Assembly: GCA_963721645.1 (NCBI GenBank)
Contig: CAVRJK010000002.1
Span: 1,364,001 to 1,428,000 of the forward strand
Reading direction: 5' to 3'
Source: JALZKA01 sp963721645
Lineage (GTDB): Bacteria; Actinomycetota; Thermoleophilia; Solirubrobacterales; 70-9
DNA: 64,000 bases
The notes under the pieces were generated by a model. That model saw nothing but the letters and a program-made list of their open reading frames with translations, was not told the DNA's origin and searched no databases. The position numbers were made by a program, and so were the translations under genes. Positions 35,561-44,227 of this stretch are shown here, piece by piece. Within the stretch, counting starts at the first letter, position 1. Every line of letters begins with the position of its first letter.

Positions 35561-37089
35561 CCGCCGCAGCCCTCGACACCCTCATCCCGGCAACCCCCGC
35601 GCCGGGGGACGCCGCCTCCGGCGATCCATCGGAGGAAGCCTGGAAGCTGGCTCGTGCCCGTCCGATCAGGGGATCGGAGCTGCGCCTGGAGCTGGGGATG
35701 ACGGCCGCGTTCCTCGCAATGGCCATTCCACTGGCCCTGACCGCCTTGCCTGTCACCGGGATCGAACCGATCGTCCTGGCTCTGGTGCCCGCATTCGCGA
35801 TCGCGGCGCTTGTCGAGTTTCCGATCGCGGGTGGATCGTTCACACCGACTCAGCTGATGCTGGTGCCGCTCTTCGTGGTCGCACCGGCTCCGTATGTCCC
35901 GCTCCTAGCGTTCGCCGGCTTTCTTTTGGGCGTACTCATCGCGCACGCAAGACGCGAACAGGCGCTCGACCGCACCGTCTTTTGCGCCGGCGACGCAATG
36001 CACTCCCTAGGCCCGGCGTTGGTCATTACCGTGCTCGCGTCCGGAGATGCAGCGCAGAGCACTGTGCTGGTCGTGCTTTTGGCATTCGGCGCTCAGCTGT
36101 TCGCGGACTTTGCCTCTGCGAGCGTGCATGAACTGCTCTCGATCAAGGCGGTGCCGGGCGAGCACGTACGAGTGATGCTTCGAATCTGGGGGGTTGACCT
36201 CGCGCTCACGACCGTCGGAATCCTCGCCGCGGGCCTCGCGGTGGATGCCCCGCTGATGGCTCTCGCGCCACTTCCGCTGGTGCTCCTGCTCGGGCGGCTT
36301 GCCGCGGATCGCATGCAGCGGATCGATGACGCCAAGGTGCGGACAGTAGCGCTGGAACTGGAGCAAAACCGCCGTCAGACAGCCCTGGAACAGCTCGAAC
36401 GACAGGTGAGCTTCCTTCAAGACGTGTCGCACGAGCTGCGTACGCCGGTGACCATCGCCCGGGGCCACCTCGACAATGCCCGCCGCGCGGGCAGCCGGCC
36501 TGAGCTGGGCGTCGCCCTTGATGAGCTCGGGCGCATCGACCGCATGATCGAGCGCCTGCTGATGATGGCGCGGGCCGAGCAACCCGAACTTATGGACCCG
36601 CGTCCGCTGGATGCGGAGAGCTTTCTCGAAGACAGGTTCGTGCGCTGGTCCGACACGGTGGGTCGCAACTGGCGCCTGGAGGCGCTCGCATCCGGCGTAC
36701 TGACCGCGGATGAGGACGCGCTCACGGCCGCGCTCGACGCACTGATCGAGAACGCGATCAAACACACGACCCCGGGGCAGATGATCTCGCTCGAATCCCG
36801 CCTGGAACGTGGGGCCCTGGTGATAGAGGTGACGGATGGAGGCAGCGGCATCCCGCCGGAGGCGCTCGGCCAGATCTTTGACCGGTTCGGGCAAGCGGAT
36901 GCCTCGAGTGAGTTGCGCCAGGAAGGTACCGGCCTGGGGCTCGCGATGGTCAACGCAGTCGCAACCGCCCATGGCGGGAGCTGCGCGGTCGAATCCTCCC
37001 CGGCTGGGTCTTGCTTCTCGCTCCGGGTACCCAGCTTCGAACCCCTGCGTGCCGAGGGGAATCTCGTGAGGGTGAGCGAGGGGACTTGA
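35557..37089 (+). CDS. Membrane sensor histidine kinase
   Basis: 510 residues, TTG start overlapping the upstream stop (TTGA). About seven hydrophobic segments lie at residues 48-250 with almost no periplasmic domain, then a coiled linker, HisKA domain with His292 (DVSHELRTPV), and HATPase with LIENAIKHT, DGGSGIPPEALGQIFDRFGQ and GTGLGLAMV. Having little extracellular sequence of its own, it may sense through the secreted protein encoded just upstream. The last 14 residues follow the normal domain end, and the stop codon lies inside the antisense tRNA-His gene (19-base overlap). Confidence 0.93.
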   Translation: MTAAALDTLIPATPAPGDAASGDPSEEAWKLARARPIRGSELRLELGMTAAFLAMAIPLALTALPVTGIEPIVLALVPAFAIAALVEFPIAGGSFTPTQLMLVPLFVVAPAPYVPLLAFAGFLLGVLIAHARREQALDRTVFCAGDAMHSLGPALVITVLASGDAAQSTVLVVLLAFGAQLFADFASASVHELLSIKAVPGEHVRVMLRIWGVDLALTTVGILAAGLAVDAPLMALAPLPLVLLLGRLAADRMQRIDDAKVRTVALELEQNRRQTALEQLERQVSFLQDVSHELRTPVTIARGHLDNARRAGSRPELGVALDELGRIDRMIERLLMMARAEQPELMDPRPLDAESFLEDRFVRWSDTVGRNWRLEALASGVLTADEDALTAALDALIENAIKHTTPGQMISLESRLERGALVIEVTDGGSGIPPEALGQIFDRFGQADASSELRQEGTGLGLAMVNAVATAHGGSCAVESSPAGSCFSLRVPSFEPLRAEGNLVRVSEGT

Positions 37090-37144
37090 ACCCCCGACCG
37101 CCGGGATCACAACCCGGAGCTCTACCAACTGAGCTACGCCCACC
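37071..37144 (-). tRNA. tRNA-His (anticodon GTG)
   Basis: The minus strand folds as a standard cloverleaf: acceptor GTGGGCG pairs with CGCTCAC (one G-U), D arm GCTCAGTTGGTAGAGC, anticodon arm CCGGG-TTGTGAT-CCCGG giving GTG, and T arm GGGGGTTCAAGTCCCC. An extra G at the 5' end (37144) and a C discriminator are as expected of tRNA-His. CCA is not encoded. The 3' end overlaps the histidine kinase coding end on the other strand. Confidence 0.96.
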
Positions 37145-37183
37145 GCGGACGTTCAATGTAGCGCGGGAAGCGGCCGCTCCCGG

Positions 37184-37552
37184 CTAGTCCGGCTGGCCGT
37201 GGCAAACGGCTTCCAGGTTGTTGCCGTCCGGGTCGAGGACGAAGGCGCCGTAGTAGTTCTCGTGATATTGGGGCCTTGGACCGGGGGCGCCATTGTCGGT
37301 ACCTCCGGCCGCGAGAGCGGCCTCGTGGAACGCGTCTACGGTCGCTCTGTCCGGAGCGGAGATCGCGATGTGCGACGGGCCGCTCGGCTCGCCTCTCTCC
37401 GAGATCCAGAGATCTGGCTTGCCGGCGTTACCCATGCCGGCCATCCGGCCGAACTCCATCATCACTTCGACGCCGAGCGGCTTGAGGGCCGCGACGTAGA
37501 AGGCCCGAGACGTATCGAAGTCGCGGACGTTTATGTTGATGTGGTCAATCAA
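37184..37552 (-). CDS. VOC/glyoxalase-family protein
   Basis: 122 residues. Two beta-alpha-beta-beta-beta modules: IDHININVRDFDTSRAFY at the N-terminus and HIAISAPDRATVDAFHEAALAAGG with YYGAFVLDPDGNNLEAV at the end. Metal-ligand positions His3, His about 62, Tyr in NYYG and Glu in NLEAV are present, as in many actinobacterial VOC enzymes. The reaction is unknown. The gene sits between tRNA-His and tRNA-Arg, eight bases from the latter. Confidence 0.92.
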   Translation of the reverse strand: MIDHININVRDFDTSRAFYVAALKPLGVEVMMEFGRMAGMGNAGKPDLWISERGEPSGPSHIAISAPDRATVDAFHEAALAAGGTDNGAPGPRPQYHENYYGAFVLDPDGNNLEAVCHGQPD

Positions 37553-37559
37553 GGGGTCA

Positions 37560-37633
37560 CGCCCCCGGCAAGACTCGAACTTGCGACATCCGGCTTAGAA
37601 GGCCGGCGCTCTATCCAGCTGAGCTACGGGGGC
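37560..37633 (-). tRNA. tRNA-Arg (anticodon TCT)
   Basis: Minus-strand cloverleaf: acceptor GCCCCCG with CGGGGGC, D arm GCTCAGCTGGATAGAGC, anticodon arm CCGGC-CTTCTAA-GCCGG giving TCT, T arm GCAAGTTCGAGTCTTGC and G discriminator. No CCA encoded. Fully paired acceptor stem. Confidence 0.97.
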
Positions 37634-37650
37634 TCAGGGCGAGAGTAGCC

Positions 37651-37998
37651 CTACTCGGCCGGATTCTCGGCGTCTTTCTTGTGCTGGGCTCGCTCCTTGC
37701 GACGCTCAGCCTTTTGCTCCTGTCGCTCGGCGCTCGCATCCTCGCCCGGTGCCGGTGCGGCAGGGTCCGGCTTGGGTGATCCCTCTGCCGCGGGCGCCGC
37801 AGCGGCTGCCGGCTCAGCGGGATCTTTGGCGCCTGTCTCCTTGAGCGCTGCAGCGGCCGCCTTCGCCTTGTCGGAGAGGCTCCCCTTGCCCTTCGCAATC
37901 TCCGCAAGCTCGGCTGCGTCCTTCTTCAGTCCGTCCGTCCCGCCGCGCTTCTCGACGAGGTCCTTTGCCTGCGCGCTCAGCTTCTTGAAGTCCACCAT
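37651..37998 (-). CDS. Small charged Ala/Lys-rich protein, unknown
   Basis: 115 residues. AGGAGG lies only one base before the first ATG (38007) but ten before the second (37998), so the second is chosen. The first 50 residues (VDFKKLSAQAKDLVEKRGG...KGSLSDKAKAAAAALKE) look like a short helical domain of the kind seen in MT0933-type antitoxin-like actinobacterial proteins; that is only a resemblance and no toxin gene is adjacent. The rest is a low-complexity Ala/Pro/Glu/Lys tail. Lies between two tRNA genes. Confidence 0.68.
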   Translation of the reverse strand: MVDFKKLSAQAKDLVEKRGGTDGLKKDAAELAEIAKGKGSLSDKAKAAAAALKETGAKDPAEPAAAAAPAAEGSPKPDPAAPAPGEDASAERQEQKAERRKERAQHKKDAENPAE

Positions 37999-38064
37999 CT
38001 GGTTCATTCCTCCTGTAGATCGAAGTCTTTCTCGACGTTACCCGGAACTACACTGGCCTAGCCA

Positions 38065-38138
38065 CGGGGCGTGGCGCAGCTTGGTAGCGCGCCTGCTTTG
38101 GGAGCAGGAGGTCCTCGGTTCGAATCCGGGCACCCCGA
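38065..38138 (+). tRNA. tRNA-Pro (anticodon TGG)
   Basis: Plus-strand cloverleaf: acceptor CGGGGCG with CACCCCG (one C-A mismatch at the sixth pair), D arm GCGCAGCTTGGTAGCGC, anticodon arm CCTGC-TTTGGGA-GCAGG giving TGG, T arm with GGTTCGAATCC, A discriminator. CCA not encoded. Confidence 0.96.
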
Positions 38139-38169
38139 TGAAAGAGAACCAGGCTCCGCTGTTCGAGAA

Positions 38170-38679
38170 TCAGTCCGGCGTTCGCTCCGGGTTTCGCCTG
38201 ACGACCGGGAGCACGAACCACAAGCCTGCGAAGAGCGCAATGCCGACCGCGGCACAGGAAACGGTCGTCGCGGTCGAGCCGTAGATGAAGTCGGCGACCA
38301 TCACGAAGGCCCCGATCACCGAGATCGCGACAAAGACGAGTCCGCCGATCATCAGGCCGTTCGAGGTGTGAAGCATCTGCTCCTTGTCCCTGTCACGGAA
38401 GTTGATGCGGTGGTAGGCAGACGGCGCGACCAGAAGCGCCGAAGCGATCGCGGTCGAGCACAAGACGACGAAGTACAGGGTTTTCTGGAGGCTCGTCACG
38501 TCGGCGAAGCCCTGGGCGAACGGCACGGCCAGAAGGAACGCGAACAGCACCTGAACACCGACGAGCGCCACCCGGAGCTCGTTGATCAGCTCGATGAGCT
38601 CACGGTTGACCCGGTCGGAGTGCGACTCGTCGCCGTCGCCGTGCGAAGCCTCGCCCTCGTTCAGTTGCGTTTCGGACAC
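38170..38679 (-). CDS. DUF6328-type small membrane protein
   Basis: 169 residues from the GTG at 38679, preceded by AGGGGTGG; a GTG at 38700 is possible but lies before that site. An acidic/His-rich head (NEGEASHGDGDESHSDR) is followed by the recognisable core RVNRELIELINELRVALVGVQVLFAFLLAVPF, four membrane helices, and the loop SAYHRINFRDRDK. The family is widespread in actinobacteria with unknown function. Confidence 0.82.
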   Translation of the reverse strand: MSETQLNEGEASHGDGDESHSDRVNRELIELINELRVALVGVQVLFAFLLAVPFAQGFADVTSLQKTLYFVVLCSTAIASALLVAPSAYHRINFRDRDKEQMLHTSNGLMIGGLVFVAISVIGAFVMVADFIYGSTATTVSCAAVGIALFAGLWFVLPVVRRNPERTPD

Positions 38680-38754
38680 GCGGCCACCCCTACCCACCAC
38701 GTTGGCTCGTCAAGCGTTTGACTCGACCTCACCCGATGCGGGTATGGGGTCTCG

Positions 38755-40404
38755 ATGCCTGATGTGATCGTTGGACCGATGCTCCGCTACGCGGACGAGA
38801 CGGAGGCGACCGTATGGGTCGAGACCGACGAGGCGTGCGAGGTGGAGGTACTCGGATTCACCGAGCCGACCTTCTGCGTGGAGGGGCACCATTTTGCGCT
38901 GGTCTGCATCAGCGACCTCGAGCCCGGATCGGAGAATGCGTATGAGGTGAGGCTTGACGGCGAGGTGGCCTGGCCCGAGGCGGGCTCCGACCTGCCGCCA
39001 CCGTGCATCCGCACGATCTCGCCAGACACCGAGCTCCGCGTCTCATTTGGCTCCTGTCGGATGTCGGTTCCGCACGAGCCGCCGCACACCCAACCCCAGG
39101 ACGAGCACGACGAGGGCCGCGAAGTGGATGCGCTTCACGTCCTCGCCAAGGAGCTGCTCCGCGACCCACATAGCCGCTGGCCGAACCTGTTGCTCCTCCT
39201 CGGCGACCAGATCTATGTGGACGAGGGCTCGCCGAAGACGCGCGAGTTCATTCGCGCGCGCCGCGACACATCCGAGGAGCCTGGCGAAGAAGTCCTGGAT
39301 TTCGAGGAATACACCCACCTCTACCGAGAGTCTTGGACCGATCCGCTCGTTCGCTGGCTCTTTTCAACGATCCCGACGGCCATGGTCATCGACGACCACG
39401 ACATGTCTGACGACTGGAACATCTCGCGCACCTGGGTGGAGGAGATGGAGGCGAAGGAGTGGTGGCAGGTTCGCCTGCTCGCGGGCTTTTCCACCTACTG
39501 GCTCTATCAGCACATGGGAAACCTCTCTCCGTCAGAACTTTCGGAGGATCAGACCTGGAACGAGGTGCGCGCGAACCGTGAGGACGCGACCGAGGTCGTC
39601 ATGGACTACGCCAGACGCGCCCACTACGACCGCGACGGCATCCGCTGGAGCTTTTGCCGCGACCTGTGCAGGACCCGGGTGATCGTGATGGACAACCGAG
39701 GCGGGCGCGTACTCGAGGAAGGCCGCCGCTCGATCTTCGACGACTCCGAGCGCGACTGGGTCTGGGACAAGGCGAAGGGCGACTTCGACCACCTCCTGAT
39801 CGGTACGTCCGTCCCGTTCCTGCTCACGCGCTCGTTCCATTGGATCGAGGCTTGGAACGAACAGATCGTCGAGGGCAACGCCTGGGGCGCACAGGCGTCG
39901 AGGCTCGGCGAGAAGATGCGCCGCGCCGTCGACTTCGACCACTGGTCGGCGTTCGGCTTCTCGTTTCAAAAGATGGCCGAGTTTCTCCGGCGCATCGGAT
40001 CAGGCGAGTGGGGTGAGCCGCCCGCATCCATCGTCGTCTGTTCGGGCGACGTCCACCACGCGTATCTCGCCGAGGTTGCCTTTCGCCGCTCCGACGGCGT
40101 CAAGAGCGCCGTCTATCAGGCTGTCTGCTCACCGTTTCGCAACCCGCTCGATTCGAAGGAGCGCCGCGTCATCAGGCTGGCCACCACCAAACCAGCCGAG
40201 GCGTTGACTCGCGCTCTCGCCAAGACCGCCGGGGTGCCCGATCCAGACTTGCGGTGGCGGTTCGCCGAGGGTCCCTATTTCGACAATCAGGTGGCGACGA
40301 TCCATATCGAGGGACGCACCGCCGAGATCAAGCTGGAAAAGACGAAGCCCGGAGAGACGGACGAGGAAACGCTGGAGACCACCTTCGAGCGCCGGCTGGC
40401 CTGA
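38755..40404 (+). CDS. PhoD-like metallophosphoesterase, cytoplasmic type
   Basis: 549 residues with no signal peptide. The N-terminal beta-domain (VIVGPMLRYADETEATVWVET) is followed by the phosphoesterase core: VSFGSCR, LLLLGDQIYVDEG, VIDDHDMSDDWN and VVCSGDVHHAYLAEV, the metal-site motifs of the PhoD/alkaline phosphatase D superfamily. It is long and lacks Tat export, unlike the frameshifted PhoD at 16800-18462, so it may act on an intracellular phosphodiester. The C-terminus ends with a small beta extension (VATIHIEGRTAEIKLEKT). Confidence 0.92.
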   Translation: MPDVIVGPMLRYADETEATVWVETDEACEVEVLGFTEPTFCVEGHHFALVCISDLEPGSENAYEVRLDGEVAWPEAGSDLPPPCIRTISPDTELRVSFGSCRMSVPHEPPHTQPQDEHDEGREVDALHVLAKELLRDPHSRWPNLLLLLGDQIYVDEGSPKTREFIRARRDTSEEPGEEVLDFEEYTHLYRESWTDPLVRWLFSTIPTAMVIDDHDMSDDWNISRTWVEEMEAKEWWQVRLLAGFSTYWLYQHMGNLSPSELSEDQTWNEVRANREDATEVVMDYARRAHYDRDGIRWSFCRDLCRTRVIVMDNRGGRVLEEGRRSIFDDSERDWVWDKAKGDFDHLLIGTSVPFLLTRSFHWIEAWNEQIVEGNAWGAQASRLGEKMRRAVDFDHWSAFGFSFQKMAEFLRRIGSGEWGEPPASIVVCSGDVHHAYLAEVAFRRSDGVKSAVYQAVCSPFRNPLDSKERRVIRLATTKPAEALTRALAKTAGVPDPDLRWRFAEGPYFDNQVATIHIEGRTAEIKLEKTKPGETDEETLETTFERRLA

Positions 40405-40479
40405 GAGGCCTCGGATCACGATCACGCTCCTGCCTCTCGCGCCGGCGTCCGGCGACGCGCCAAATACAGTTGCGCGGCG

Positions 40480-41733
40480 ATGGCCGAAGTCCGCCCGCTG
40501 AGGGCTCTCCACTACTCGCTCGACTCCGTCTCCTCGCTGGGCGAGGTGGTCGCGCCCCCCTACGACGTGATCGATGCGCCCATGCGCGCAGCGCTGCTCG
40601 AACGCTCACCGTTCAACGTCGTCGAGCTGGACCTCCCGGAGGGGCCGAGCGGCCGTGACCAGTACGAGCACGCCGCCCAGACTCTCGAGGCCTGGACGCT
40701 GCAGGGAGTTCTGAGCGCCGACCGCGAGGAAACTTTTTGGGCGCTCGAACAGGAGTACGAGGGCCCCGACGGCTCGCGCCACACGCGGCGCGGCTTTTTA
40801 TGCCGGGTGCGGGTGACGGACTACGGTCCAGGCAAGGTCCGCCCTCACGAGCGCACTCAGCCGGGGCCCAAGGAAGACCGGCTCCGCCTGACGCAGGCGA
40901 CCCGCCACAACCTCTCGCCCATCTTCTCGCTCCACGAGGGCAACGCCTGGCCCCACCTCGCCAAAGCCGCCACGGGCGAGCCCTGGGGGGAGGCAACCGA
41001 CGCCGACGGCACCGTCAACCGCGTCTGGCGCATCGCCGACCCCGCCGTCATCGAGGCGGTCCAGGCCGAGCTCGCGGACTCAGAACTGCTGATCGCCGAC
41101 GGCCACCATCGCTACGAGACGGCGCGCACCTACGCAGACCAGGTGGGCGGCGAGGGCGAGCATCGCTACACCCTCATGGCTCTCGTATCGCTCGAAGATC
41201 CCGGCCTGACCGTCTTTGGCTATCACCGCCTCCTCACTGCTCTGGGTGATCCCGCGAAGCAGGAGGCGCTCGCTGCCGCGCTTCGCGAGCACTTCAAGAT
41301 CGAGGAGGTCCCGCTCTCAGAGCTTGACCCCGCCGGTGAAGATGGCGTCGGAGTATTCGGCTACGCCGACCGGCACTTCAAGAAGGGCTTCCGTCTCCGC
41401 CTGAAAGACCCGGCGGTGGTCGACGCGGAGCTGTCGGAGTTCTCAGCCGACTACCGCCGGCTCGACGCGGCCATTCTGGAGACGCTCATCCTCCGCGGCG
41501 CTCTGGGCATGACGCCGCAGGACGTCGAGGCCAAGAAGGGTATGGCATACACGGCGTCCGCCGACGAGGCCATCGGCCGCCTGGGCGAGGGTGCCGACGC
41601 GGTCTTTTTGATGCGCCCCACGCCCGTCGATCAGGTCCGTGCGGTCGCAGCCGCCGGCGAAACGATGCCTCCCAAGTCGACCTACTTCTACCCCAAGCTC
41701 CTGACCGGACTGGTCTTCAACCCACTCGAGTAA
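40480..41733 (+). CDS. DUF1015 family protein
   Basis: 417 residues. Clear DUF1015 landmarks: PLRALHYSL with VVAPPYDVIDAPMR at the N-terminus, GFLCRVRVTDYGPGKVRPHERTQPGPKEDRLRL, and ELLIADGHHRYETARTYAD. The family is found in many bacteria; some are named SerB- or kinase-like, but the function is not established and I give none. It ends at a palindromic repeat pair that separates it from the cobalamin adenosyltransferase gene. Confidence 0.94.
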   Translation: MAEVRPLRALHYSLDSVSSLGEVVAPPYDVIDAPMRAALLERSPFNVVELDLPEGPSGRDQYEHAAQTLEAWTLQGVLSADREETFWALEQEYEGPDGSRHTRRGFLCRVRVTDYGPGKVRPHERTQPGPKEDRLRLTQATRHNLSPIFSLHEGNAWPHLAKAATGEPWGEATDADGTVNRVWRIADPAVIEAVQAELADSELLIADGHHRYETARTYADQVGGEGEHRYTLMALVSLEDPGLTVFGYHRLLTALGDPAKQEALAAALREHFKIEEVPLSELDPAGEDGVGVFGYADRHFKKGFRLRLKDPAVVDAELSEFSADYRRLDAAILETLILRGALGMTPQDVEAKKGMAYTASADEAIGRLGEGADAVFLMRPTPVDQVRAVAAAGETMPPKSTYFYPKLLTGLVFNPLE

Positions 41734-41791
41734 CCCGAGGGGTCAGACCCCTCATCAAACGCTCACATTTGTGCGGGGTCTGACCCCTTGG
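41734..41791. repeat. GGGGTCAGACCCC inverted-repeat element
   Basis: GAGGGGTCAGACCCCTC (41737-41753) and GGGGTCTGACCCC (41775-41787), with CCCGA and TTGGG outside, form an inverted repeat of about 18 bases around a loop of about 21. Each arm is itself a palindrome. The right end TTTGTGCGGGGTCTGACCCC closely matches the copy at 51888-51943. Confidence 0.8.
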
Positions 41792-41807
41792 GTAGCCTCG
41801 CCGCGTC

Positions 41808-42371
41808 ATGAAGATCTACACGCGCAAGGGCGACGACGGGACCACGTCGCTCTGGTACGGAGGGCGGGTCCCCAAAGACGACGGCCGCACCGACGCCTAC
41901 GGCACGCTGGACGAAGCCAACTCCGCCCTGGGGGTAGCCCGCTCGCTTACCGGGGACGATGCGGATCTGGCCGCCGACATCCTGCGGATCCAGGACGAGC
42001 TGTTCGTCGCCGGCGCCGAGCTCGCGACGGCCCCCGAAGCCGCACAACGCCTGGAGGACGGCGTCAGCCGGATCACCCCGGAGATGGCTGCCGAGATCGA
42101 GCCCCTGATCGACAAGTACATGGACCAGGTGAATCTGCCGCCCAAATTCGTGCTGCCCGGCGGCACCACCCTGTCCGCACAGCTCGACGTTGCGAGGACG
42201 ATCGTCCGTCGCGCCGAGCGGCGCGTCGTCACTCTCAGCCAGGCGGGCGAGCTCGCCTCCGAAGATCTCATCCGCTTTCTCAACCGCGTCTCCGACCTCC
42301 TGTTCGCGATGGCGCGCTACTCAGACGTCGACGACCCCGAGCTCTTTGCCGGTCGCGGCAGGGGCGCCTGA
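41808..42371 (+). CDS. Cob(I)yrinic acid a,c-diamide adenosyltransferase, PduO type
   Basis: 187 residues. PduO/CobO2 signatures: IYTRKGDDGTTSLWYGGRV (ATP site), DAYGTLDEANSALGVAR, IQDELFVAGAELA, and the C-terminal RRAERRVVTLSQAG with IRFLNRVSDLLFAMAR. It attaches the 5'-deoxyadenosyl group to cobalamin. No B12-dependent mutase is in the window. Confidence 0.96.
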   Translation: MKIYTRKGDDGTTSLWYGGRVPKDDGRTDAYGTLDEANSALGVARSLTGDDADLAADILRIQDELFVAGAELATAPEAAQRLEDGVSRITPEMAAEIEPLIDKYMDQVNLPPKFVLPGGTTLSAQLDVARTIVRRAERRVVTLSQAGELASEDLIRFLNRVSDLLFAMARYSDVDDPELFAGRGRGA

Positions 42372-42375
42372 GCCG

Positions 42376-42777
42376 ATGCGCGTCGTCGCCCGCAGGCGCG
42401 AAGGCTTTACCCACGACGTCGAGATCGACGGCGGTCATACCCTCGTCGCCGACGAGCCGGAAGGCGCCGGCGGAAACGATGAGGGCCCCTCCCCCACCCG
42501 CCTCCTCGCCGCGTCCCTGGCGGCCTGCACCGCCATCACGGTCGAGATGTACGCCGACCGCAAAGGCTGGGATCTGGGTGCACTCGAGGTGGACGTCGAC
42601 GTCGCCTTCGACGGCCCCGTGCCCACTCGCTTCGACGTGACCGTGCGCCCGGCAGGAGAGCTCGATTCCGAGCAGATGGAAAAGCTTCGCGTGATCGCCG
42701 GCAAGTGCCCGGTACACAAGGCGCTCGCGGGCGAGACGGTCGTCACCGTCTTGGACGAGCCAAGCACCGAGGCATGA
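42376..42777 (+). CDS. OsmC family peroxidase-like protein
   Basis: 133 residues from the ATG at 42376. OsmC/Ohr fold with the two active-site cysteines: AASLAACTAITVEMYADRKG and VIAGKCPVHKAL. It would detoxify organic peroxides with a thiol reductant. It follows the adenosyltransferase by four bases and overlaps the SDR start (ATGA), so all three are in one transcript. Confidence 0.94.
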   Translation: MRVVARRREGFTHDVEIDGGHTLVADEPEGAGGNDEGPSPTRLLAASLAACTAITVEMYADRKGWDLGALEVDVDVAFDGPVPTRFDVTVRPAGELDSEQMEKLRVIAGKCPVHKALAGETVVTVLDEPSTEA

Positions 42778-43571
42778 ATCTCGGCCTCGACGGTAAGGCG
42801 TGCGTCGTCACCGGCGCCAGCAGGGGTATCGGACTCGACGTTTCAAAGCGACTCGCGAGCGAAGGCGCATCGGTCCTCATGGTCGCGCGCGGCGAGGAAG
42901 ACCTCGCCGGTGCGGTCAGCAAGATCGACGGACCCGGCCAGACCGCGACCCTTGCACTGGACGTCACGGGAGCGGACGCGGCCGAGAGGATCGTGGCGGA
43001 TGCGACCGAGAGGTTCGGGCAACTCGACGTGGTTGTCAACAACGCAGGCCAGGCGAAGTGGCGAAAGCTTGCCGACATTCCGGACGAGGATTGGCAGGCC
43101 GCTTGGGATTTGAACGTGATGGCGCCGATGCGGCTGATGCGCGCTGCGATCCCCGCGATGGCCGAACGCGGCTGGGGCCGGGTAGTCAACGTGTCCTCGA
43201 CCGCAGGCAAGCGCCCGTCCTCTCACATGCCCGAGTACTCCGTCGCAAAGGCGGCCGAGCTCTCCCTCTCGAAGGTGTTCGCCGAGGCGCATGCCGGTAG
43301 CGGTGTGATGGTCAACGCGGTGTGCCCCGGGCCCACGGCGTCCGAGATGTGGATGGAGCCCGGCGGACTCCTGGACCAGTCGAAGGAACTCTCGGGCGCG
43401 AGCTCGCGCGACGAGGCGCTCGAGGCAACGGGGGCGTCCAGGCCGATCGGGCGCTTAGCGGAGCCCGCCGAGATCGGCGCGGTGATCGCCTTTCTTTGCT
43501 CGGAGTCCGCCTCCTACGTCTCCGGCGTCGCCTGGGGCGTCGACGGCGGAACCGTCCAGGTGATCATCTGA
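42774..43571 (+). CDS. Short-chain dehydrogenase/reductase (SDR)
   Basis: 265 residues. Classical SDR: TGASRGIGLDV (nucleotide binding), NNAG, catalytic Ser in VVNVSSTAGKR and YSVAK (Tyr and Lys), NAVCPGPTASEMW and the end YVSGVAWGVDGG. The position of an acidic residue after strand 2 is not decisive for NAD versus NADP. Substrate unknown. ATGA overlap with the OsmC gene. Confidence 0.94.
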   Translation: MNLGLDGKACVVTGASRGIGLDVSKRLASEGASVLMVARGEEDLAGAVSKIDGPGQTATLALDVTGADAAERIVADATERFGQLDVVVNNAGQAKWRKLADIPDEDWQAAWDLNVMAPMRLMRAAIPAMAERGWGRVVNVSSTAGKRPSSHMPEYSVAKAAELSLSKVFAEAHAGSGVMVNAVCPGPTASEMWMEPGGLLDQSKELSGASSRDEALEATGASRPIGRLAEPAEIGAVIAFLCSESASYVSGVAWGVDGGTVQVII

Positions 43572-43639
43572 GCGCCGAGCAGGCAAGGGCCAGAAACGCC
43601 CTCGCCGACGCCCTCCTGCCCTTGGAGGAGGCCGCGAAG

Positions 43640-44146
43640 ATGAATGCGTCCGGCGGCGTCGATGCCGCCGTTCTCGTGCCTCTTTACCGCTGGCCGGAGC
43701 GACCCGGCCTGGTCTTTACCGAGCGCCGCCACGACCTGCGTCGCCACGCCGGTGAGATCTCGTTCCCCGGGGGCCGGCGAGACGAGGGCGAGACCTATCT
43801 CCGCACCGCGTTGCGCGAAGCGCACGAGGAGATCGGGCTCGAACCCGACTCCGTGGACGTCCTGGGGGCCCTGCCGCCAATCGGCACGTTCGTGACCAAC
43901 TACAAGGTGCACCCGATCGTCGGGATCGTCGAAGCCGATCTCGAATACGACCTGAACCCGACCGAAGTCGAGACGGTCCTCGCCTTTGAGATCGCCGCGC
44001 TACGCCGGGGGTTTGAGATGCGGCGCCTCGTCCGGCGAGGCGTTCCGATCCGCACTCCCACCTATCTCGTGGCCGAACACCTCATCTGGGGCGCCACCGC
44101 GCGCATCCTGGGCGATCTTCTCGAGCGCCTCCCCGAGCATCGATAG
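43640..44146 (+). CDS. NUDIX hydrolase, CoA-diphosphatase-like
   Basis: 168 residues. GGAGGAGG lies eight bases before the ATG at 43640; earlier starts would be CTG or TTG. The full NUDIX box is present (G-x5-E-x7-REAHEEIGL, beginning GRRDEGE), preceded by the LRRHAGEISFPGG motif of CoA/ADP-ribose-type family members. It probably cleaves a nucleoside diphosphate derivative such as CoA. Follows the SDR gene closely. Confidence 0.92.
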   Translation: MNASGGVDAAVLVPLYRWPERPGLVFTERRHDLRRHAGEISFPGGRRDEGETYLRTALREAHEEIGLEPDSVDVLGALPPIGTFVTNYKVHPIVGIVEADLEYDLNPTEVETVLAFEIAALRRGFEMRRLVRRGVPIRTPTYLVAEHLIWGATARILGDLLERLPEHR

Positions 44147-44227
44147 GGGCCGGGTTTTGCGCTGGATATCACCGGGCGGATGGTTGTGGGTGGCGGATCG
44201 CCGTCGCGCGGGTTACAGTTCTCGGAA

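Noticed and set aside
37651..37998. Toxin-antitoxin module around the small charged protein
   Set aside because: Resemblance to MT0933-type antitoxins is weak and the neighbours are tRNA genes, not a toxin.
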